Part shown: positions 60,154 through 64,000 of the stretch, piece after piece
Layout: each line of letters opens with the position of its first letter
Position numbering within the stretch: position 1 is the first letter of the stretch
NCBI RefSeq assembly: GCF_008329585.1
Contig: NZ_NPKP01000010.1
Location: 1 to 64,000, forward strand
Direction of reading: 5' to 3'
From: Mycolicibacterium sp. P9-22
GTDB lineage: Bacteria; Actinomycetota; Actinomycetes; Mycobacteriales; Mycobacteriaceae
DNA: 64,000 nt
Notes under the pieces: model-generated
Told to the model about the DNA's origin: nothing
Databases searched by the model: none
The model's input: only the letters and a program-made list of their open reading frames with translations
Translations under genes and position numbers: made by a program

Positions 60154-60678
60154 ATGGATCGCAAGCGTCTGGATATGGCCACGACGATGAAGGGTGCGGC
60201 GTTGGCGGGTGCCGCTGCTGCGGTGTCGCTGGGAATCGCGATAACCGGCGCCGGAACCGCGGCTGCGGATACCGAGGACGGCGGCACCACTACGTCCCGG
60301 CAGAGTGCCGCGAGTAGCAGCTCGGACGCCAGGGACTTCGGAAGCAACTTGGCGCGCAACCTCGGTAAGTTCGGCACCAACCTGGTGCAGAACACCGGGA
60401 AGGTCGGCACCAATGCTCAGCAGCAGCTCGGTCAGGCCGGGACCAACGCGCTGATCAACAGCGGAACGGTCGCCGACAACCTGGTCGACAACGTCAGTGA
60501 GACCGGCGGCAACGTGTTCGGCAATGTCAACGAAGCCGGCGGCAATCTGGTGGGTAATGCCGGTGAGGCCGGCGGCAATCTGGTGGGTAATGCCGGAGAG
60601 GCCGGCGGCAATCTGGTGGGCAATGCCGGTGAGGCCGGCGGCAACCTGGTCGACAATATCGGCGACCTCTTCGACTGA
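60154..60678 (+). CDS. Secreted 11-residue-repeat protein 2
   Basis: A 174-residue exported protein; ATG 60154 after GGAGGAGA. Signal ends near TAAADT, and repeats begin at residue 61 as in gene 1. Ten units follow: DFGSNLARNLG, KFGTNLVQNTG, KVGTNAQQQLG, QAGTNALINSG, TVADNLVDNVS, ETGGNVFGNVN, then EAGGNLVGNAG three times and EAGGNLVDNIG, ending DLFD. The first four align with gene 1; the last four are recent exact duplications of a 33-bp unit. Function unknown. Confidence 0.85.
   Translation: MDRKRLDMATTMKGAALAGAAAAVSLGIAITGAGTAAADTEDGGTTTSRQSAASSSSDARDFGSNLARNLGKFGTNLVQNTGKVGTNAQQQLGQAGTNALINSGTVADNLVDNVSETGGNVFGNVNEAGGNLVGNAGEAGGNLVGNAGEAGGNLVGNAGEAGGNLVDNIGDLFD
60532..60663 (+). repeat. 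Four tandem 33-bp coding repeats
   Basis: Four near-identical 33-bp units encode EAGGNLVGNAG or EAGGNLVDNIG. Units 1-3 differ by one or two silent bases; unit 4 ends differently. They keep the frame, so they could vary in number between strains. Confidence 0.9.
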
Positions 60679-60691
60679 CTGAGTTGGCCTC

Positions 60692-60726
60692 CGAAGGGGC
60701 AGTGGCATCGCGCCGCTGCCCTTTCG
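60692..60726 (+). terminator. Hairpin after repeat gene 2
   Basis: CGAAGGGGCAGTGGC pairs with GCCGCTGCCCTTTCG, 15 bp with two G-U pairs and a five-base loop. Confidence 0.75.
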
Positions 60727-61126
60727 AGTGTCTGGATAGCATCCTTTGCTGTTCACGCCGACTCGCGGGGGCAGGCGGCTCCTCCTGTGGGCCGCCGCGG
60801 GCTCCGGTGCCTTCGACGGTTTGCTGTCGCACCAGCAAAGGGGGTGAGGTCGTTATTGTCGCGGCCGTCACCGCGGTCGGTGCGGTAGCGCCAGCAGTCG
60901 ATGTCGGCACCCAAGTTCCAGGTAGTCCCTTTATTATCGCCACAGTCAATACTTGCTGTGTTTCATGATCGCGGTAATGCCAGTTCAGGGCAGTTCGCGT
61001 TCGAGCAGTCGGCCATTGATAGCCGGCCGATCGACGCCCTTTCAGCAAAGCGACATCTCGACCAAATCGTTACTGTTTCTTCGTGATTGGGCCCGTTCGA
61101 TATGATCTGGGGCACAGTTTTTGTGT
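60727..61126. other. Intergenic region between repeat genes 2 and 3
   Basis: About 400 bases containing CTTTGCTG at 60744, an inverted pair TTTGCTG/CAGCAAA (60821-60840) and CAGCAAAG at 61043. No convincing coding sequence. Confidence 0.6.
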
Positions 61127-61171
61127 TAGCTTCAGCGTGTTCGTTTGGTATTTGCTGGAGGGAGACGAATC
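61127..61171 (+). promoter_or_regulatory. Conserved promoter/leader of repeat gene 3
   Basis: TAGCTT at 61127 corresponds to TAACTT of gene 1. TTTGCTGGAGGGAGA (61151-61165) provides the ribosome site. GTG-Y-TA-R-CTTC and ATTTGCTG-R-AGGGAGA are common to both leaders. Confidence 0.6.
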
Positions 61172-61618
61172 ATGGCTCGCAACGGGTCGGGGAAGCCCGC
61201 GATGATCAAGGGAATGGTGCTTGCAGGCGCCACCGCAACAATGTGTCTCGGAATGGCTCTCGCCGGAGCCGGGATGGCATCGGCCGACACGAGTGCCGCC
61301 GATGCGCACGTCGCCGCGCAGCAGCGCAATGCCGGAGTGAGTGCCAACGCCCTCACACCCGAGGACGTCGGACAGTTCGGCACCAACCTCGTGCGGAACA
61401 TCGGCGTCTTCGGCAGTAATCTGCAGCGCAACGTCGGGCAGGTGGGCACTGATGCGCAACAGGGTCTCGGCCGGGTCGGGACCAATCTGTTGATCAACGG
61501 CGGCACCTTCACCGAAAATGTGGTGCAGAACGCCAATCGTTCCGGTAACGACCTGGCGCGCAACGCCGGTACCGCGGGCCGCAACCTGGTCCGCAATATC
61601 GGCAACCTGTTCCGCTGA
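61172..61618 (+). CDS. Secreted 11-residue-repeat protein 3
   Basis: A 148-residue exported paralogue; ATG 61172. Signal ends near GMASADT. Repeats run from residue 68: QFGTNLVRNIG, VFGSNLQRNVG, QVGTDAQQGLG, RVGTNLLINGG, TFTENVVQNAN, RSGNDLARNAG, TAGRNLVRNIG, ending NLFR. Units 3 and 4 are almost the same as in gene 1. Arg takes over from Gln/Gly at solvent positions, making this copy basic. Function unknown. Confidence 0.85.
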   Translation: MARNGSGKPAMIKGMVLAGATATMCLGMALAGAGMASADTSAADAHVAAQQRNAGVSANALTPEDVGQFGTNLVRNIGVFGSNLQRNVGQVGTDAQQGLGRVGTNLLINGGTFTENVVQNANRSGNDLARNAGTAGRNLVRNIGNLFR

Positions 61619-61622
61619 CCGA

Positions 61623-61663
61623 CATCGGGAGGGTGGCGGTGTGGCGCCGCTGCCCTCCCGATG
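61623..61663 (+). terminator. Hairpin after repeat gene 3
   Basis: CATCGGGAGGGTGGCGG pairs with CCGCTGCCCTCCCGATG through a long stem with G-U pairs and a loop TGTGGCG. It could also end the leftward gene at 61781. Confidence 0.8.
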
Positions 61664-61780
61664 CACGCCGATCGGTCTAGCCGGCGAGTACCTCGCCGAT
61701 CATGCCGATGACGGCACCGCCATCACCCAAGGTGGCGGCCACCGCCGGGGCCACCCTCCCCGCCCCGGGGCTGCTGCTTG

Positions 61781-62080
61781 TCAGCGCGAGCAGTCCAGCG
61801 ACACGGTGATGGTGCGCTTCACGACCACGGGCACGAGCGCGTTACGGTCGTTGAACCCTTCCACATTGACCAGGCGCTTCTGCTCCTGCACATTGCCGAT
61901 ATCGGTGACCTCGCATTCATCGAGCGGGGCGCTGCCCAGGCGATTGACGCGGACGTCGAACCCCTGGGCCTCCAACTGATCGATGGTGAGGTTCGCGGAC
62001 TCGGCATTGGCCGGGGCCGCGGTGGCGGCCAACACGCCGATGGCGGCGGAGGCGATGACGACGGTGAGTGCGTTGCGCAT
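61781..62080 (-). CDS. Small secreted protein of unknown function
   Basis: ATG 62080 with AGGAAGGA upstream encodes 99 residues. A Sec signal ends APANAES. The mature part has two cysteines (LDECEV and SLDCSR) likely forming a disulfide, and LTIDQLEAQGFDVRVN resembling a PASTA-like unit. Similar small exported proteins are common in mycobacteria. The 162 bp to the divergent ABC gene hold both promoters. Confidence 0.72.
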   Translation of the reverse strand: MRNALTVVIASAAIGVLAATAAPANAESANLTIDQLEAQGFDVRVNRLGSAPLDECEVTDIGNVQEQKRLVNVEGFNDRNALVPVVVKRTITVSLDCSR

Positions 62081-62243
62081 GACCGTTCCTTCCTGGTGGT
62101 GATCGGTTTCGATGCGTCGATCCTGCTCGCCGGGGCGGTGGCGCCGCTTGGAGCTGACGTGGAGATTGTCTGGAGATCCCCCGCAGGGGCGCATCGCAGC
62201 GATAGCGTTTGGTCCGTCACGGCACATCGGACGGGAGACCAAC

Positions 62244-63722
62244 ATGCGAGCCGCAACCTCGTCGGACTGTAGGCCGGAACCACCCATCAGGCCCGGGCGG
62301 CGCCTCGCGGTGCTGCTGGTGGGTCTGCTCATCGGGTTGTTCGGCGCCGCGATGCTGGCCCCGGCGACAGCCTCCGCGGAGGGCGAGACCTACACCATCG
62401 CCACCGACACGACCTTTGCGCCGTTCGAATTCCAGGACGCCGGTGGCAATTTCGTCGGTATCGACATGGACCTGATCCGGGCGATCGGCGAGGACCAGGG
62501 ATTCAACGTCGACATCAAGCCGCTCGGTTTCGATGCCGCGCTGCAGGCGGTGCAGGCCAACCAGGTCGATGGTGTCATCGCGGGCATGTCGATCACCGAT
62601 GAACGACGCAAGGTCTTCGACTTCTCCGAACCCTATTTCGAGTCCGGCATCCAGATGGCGGTGCTCGAGGACAACGAGGACATCACGTCCTATGAGGATC
62701 TGCGCGGCAAGCGGGTCTCGGTCAAGAACGGCACCCAGGGCGCGGATTTCGCGAACTCGATCAAGGACCAGTACGGCTTCGAGGTGGTCTCGTTCGCCGA
62801 CTCGTCGACCATGTTCGACGAGGTGCGAACCGGCAACTCGGTGGCAGCCTTCGAGGACTACCCCGTCTTGCTCTACGCCATACAGCAGGGCAACGGCTTC
62901 AAAACCGTGACGCCGAAGGAGGATCCGACCGGCTACGGGTTCGCCGTCAACAAGGGACAGAACGCCGAACTGCTGCAGAAGTTCAACGCCGGGCTGGAGA
63001 ACCTCAAGGCCTCGGGCCGCTACGACGAGATCCTGGAGACCTACCTCGGTGAGGGCGCGGCCACCAGCGACAGCTCGTTCTTCGGGCTGATCAAGAGCAC
63101 GACGCCGATGCTGCTGGCCGGCCTGAAGATGACCGTCATCCTGACGGTCTCATCGATCTTCTTCGCGCTCATCCTGGGTGTCATCTTCGGCTTGGCCCGG
63201 GTGTCCCGGTCGATCTGGTTGCGCGCCATCGGCACCACGTTCGTCGATGTCTTCCGCGGCACACCGCTGATCGTGCAGGCGTTCTTCATCTATTTCGGCA
63301 TTCCCACGGCGTTGGGCTTCCAGATGTCGGCGGTGACGGCAGGCATCATCACGCTGTCCCTCAACGCCGGCGCCTACATGACCGAAATCGTCCGCGGCGG
63401 CATCCTCGCGGTGGACAAGGGGCAGATGGAAGCCGCGCGCAGCCTCGGTATCGGTTACCTGCCGACGATGCGCAAGGTGATTCTGCCGCAGGCGATCCGC
63501 ACCATGATCCCGTCCTATATCAACCAGTTCGTGATCACCTTGAAGGACACCTCGATCTTGTCGGTGCTCGGCATCGCCGAGCTCACGCAGAGCGGCCGGA
63601 TCATCATCGCGGGTAACTACAAGGCCTTCGAGATGTGGCTGATCGTCGGCATCATCTACTTCATCGTCATCATGGCGCTGACCAAACTCTCGGACCGACT
63701 GGAAAGGCGGCTCGTGAAATGA
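62244..63722 (+). CDS. Fused amino-acid-binding protein and ABC permease (GlnHP-like)
   Basis: A 492-residue polar amino-acid transporter subunit; ATG 62244 after GGGAGA. Signal helix about 20-40. Binding domain about 45-270 (TYTIATDTTFAPFEF, DLRGKRVSVKNGTQGADFA). Permease about 290-490, with VFRGTPLIVQAFFIYFG and EAARSLGIGYLPTMRKVILPQ. The fusion of SBP and permease is typical for glutamine-type importers of actinobacteria. The ATPase gene overlaps its stop. Confidence 0.93.
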   Translation: MRAATSSDCRPEPPIRPGRRLAVLLVGLLIGLFGAAMLAPATASAEGETYTIATDTTFAPFEFQDAGGNFVGIDMDLIRAIGEDQGFNVDIKPLGFDAALQAVQANQVDGVIAGMSITDERRKVFDFSEPYFESGIQMAVLEDNEDITSYEDLRGKRVSVKNGTQGADFANSIKDQYGFEVVSFADSSTMFDEVRTGNSVAAFEDYPVLLYAIQQGNGFKTVTPKEDPTGYGFAVNKGQNAELLQKFNAGLENLKASGRYDEILETYLGEGAATSDSSFFGLIKSTTPMLLAGLKMTVILTVSSIFFALILGVIFGLARVSRSIWLRAIGTTFVDVFRGTPLIVQAFFIYFGIPTALGFQMSAVTAGIITLSLNAGAYMTEIVRGGILAVDKGQMEAARSLGIGYLPTMRKVILPQAIRTMIPSYINQFVITLKDTSILSVLGIAELTQSGRIIIAGNYKAFEMWLIVGIIYFIVIMALTKLSDRLERRLVK

Positions 63723-64000
63723 GTGAACTGGTAACCGAAGCGGCAGCTGCCGAGCCGCAAGGAACCGTCAAGATCCGCATCGAGGGTCTCAAGAAGTCCT
63801 TCGGAGAACTCGACGTGCTCAACGGTATCGACACCACCATCAGCCACGGTGAGGTCGTCTGCGTCATCGGGCCGTCGGGCTCCGGTAAGTCCACCTTTCT
63901 GCGGTGCCTCAACAAACTTGAGGACATCACCGGCGGCAAGGTGACCGTCGATGACTACGATCTGACCGATCCGAAGGTCGACCTGGACAAGGTGCGCCAG
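63719..64000 (+). CDS. Amino-acid ABC ATPase (GlnQ-like), partial
   Basis: ATG 63719 (ATGA overlap). The first 94 codons show LKKSFGELDVLNGI and Walker A GPSGSGKSTFLRCLNKLE. The right edge cuts it before the signature motif. It energises the GlnHP-like permease. Confidence 0.93.
   Translation, partial: MSELVTEAAAAEPQGTVKIRIEGLKKSFGELDVLNGIDTTISHGEVVCVIGPSGSGKSTFLRCLNKLEDITGGKVTVDDYDLTDPKVDLDKVRQ

Noticed and set aside
60532..60663. Possible CRISPR array (33-bp repeats)
   Set aside because: The repeats are contiguous without spacers and encode in-frame 11-residue units.
61664..61780. Short leftward peptide VAPAVAATLGDGGAVIG...
   Set aside because: About 25 codons without a proper ribosome site and lying between a terminator and the next gene end; probably chance.

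Overview
The window is high-GC actinobacterial DNA, almost certainly from a rapidly growing Mycobacterium/Mycolicibacterium. The evidence is the run lpqU - eno - ftsB-like - DUF501 - ppx2 in the M. tuberculosis Rv1022-Rv1026 order, together with an MPT63-type antigen, 13E12-family HNH proteins, a UsfY-like protein, CmtR- and CtpD-type metal genes, a mycobacterial LexA box, and dense GTGA/ATGA gene overlaps.

Layout. 1-700: a cut gene and a truncated 13E12 gene behind a perfect SOS box. 700-6706 (leftward): an iron/copper locus of EfeO/EfeM-like lipoprotein, EfeB, a membrane protein, a PepSY membrane protein, a PCu(A)C copper chaperone and a second DyP peroxidase. 6873-11209: the conserved lpqU-eno-ftsB-DUF501-ppx2 block. 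11243-12920: a sensor-like membrane protein and an MPT63-family secreted protein, converging on a strong terminator. 13242-22648: ArsR regulator and P1B-4 ATPase (ctpD), siderophore-interacting reductase, an Opp/Dpp-type ABC importer and a MATE exporter, suggesting metal or metallophore traffic. 22657-26000: PrpE-like acyl-CoA synthetase, a DinB-like protein and an AraC regulator. 26002-36768 (leftward): a complete kdpFABC-kdpD-kdpE operon with an extra 31-codon gene in front, an IS5-family element exactly at the kdpC/kdpD junction, and an additional KdpD-like protein without a kinase. 36981-41121: a degenerate LysA-like protein, lipoprotein, a flavodoxin-like/UsfY-like pair behind a SigF-type promoter, an intact 13E12 gene and a tRNA with anticodon UAA. 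41543-47532: ribbon-helix-helix/DUF4097 pair, DUF389 protein, universal stress protein, permease-Usp fusion, EamA transporter. 47630-49826: small secreted and membrane proteins. 49908-52758: RclC-like protein, ECF sigma factor, zinc anti-sigma factor and a flavoprotein lacking its redox cysteines. 52834-53852: CmtR-like cadmium/lead sensor and a Cys-tailed cation efflux protein. 53876-58742: DUF1622, DUF427, acyltransferase, LLM oxidoreductase, secreted glycosidase. 59163-61663: three tandem secreted paralogues built of 11-residue repeats. 61781-64000: a small secreted protein and a GlnHP-GlnQ amino-acid ABC transporter, cut by the right edge.

The strongest candidate for something undescribed is the 59.2-61.7 kb cluster. 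It holds three exported proteins whose mature parts are uninterrupted 11-residue repeats starting about 20 residues after the signal peptide. Each gene has its own related leader and terminator hairpin, and a 7-mer (TTTGCTG) recurs nine times in their noncoding DNA. Other points of interest are the IS insertion that cuts kdpDE from kdpFABC at almost no cost to KdpC, the kinase-less KdpD, an RHH operator of three 11-bp units over its own start codon, a class-I-shaped tRNA with a leucine anticodon, and the SIP/Opp-ABC/MATE metallophore-like cluster.
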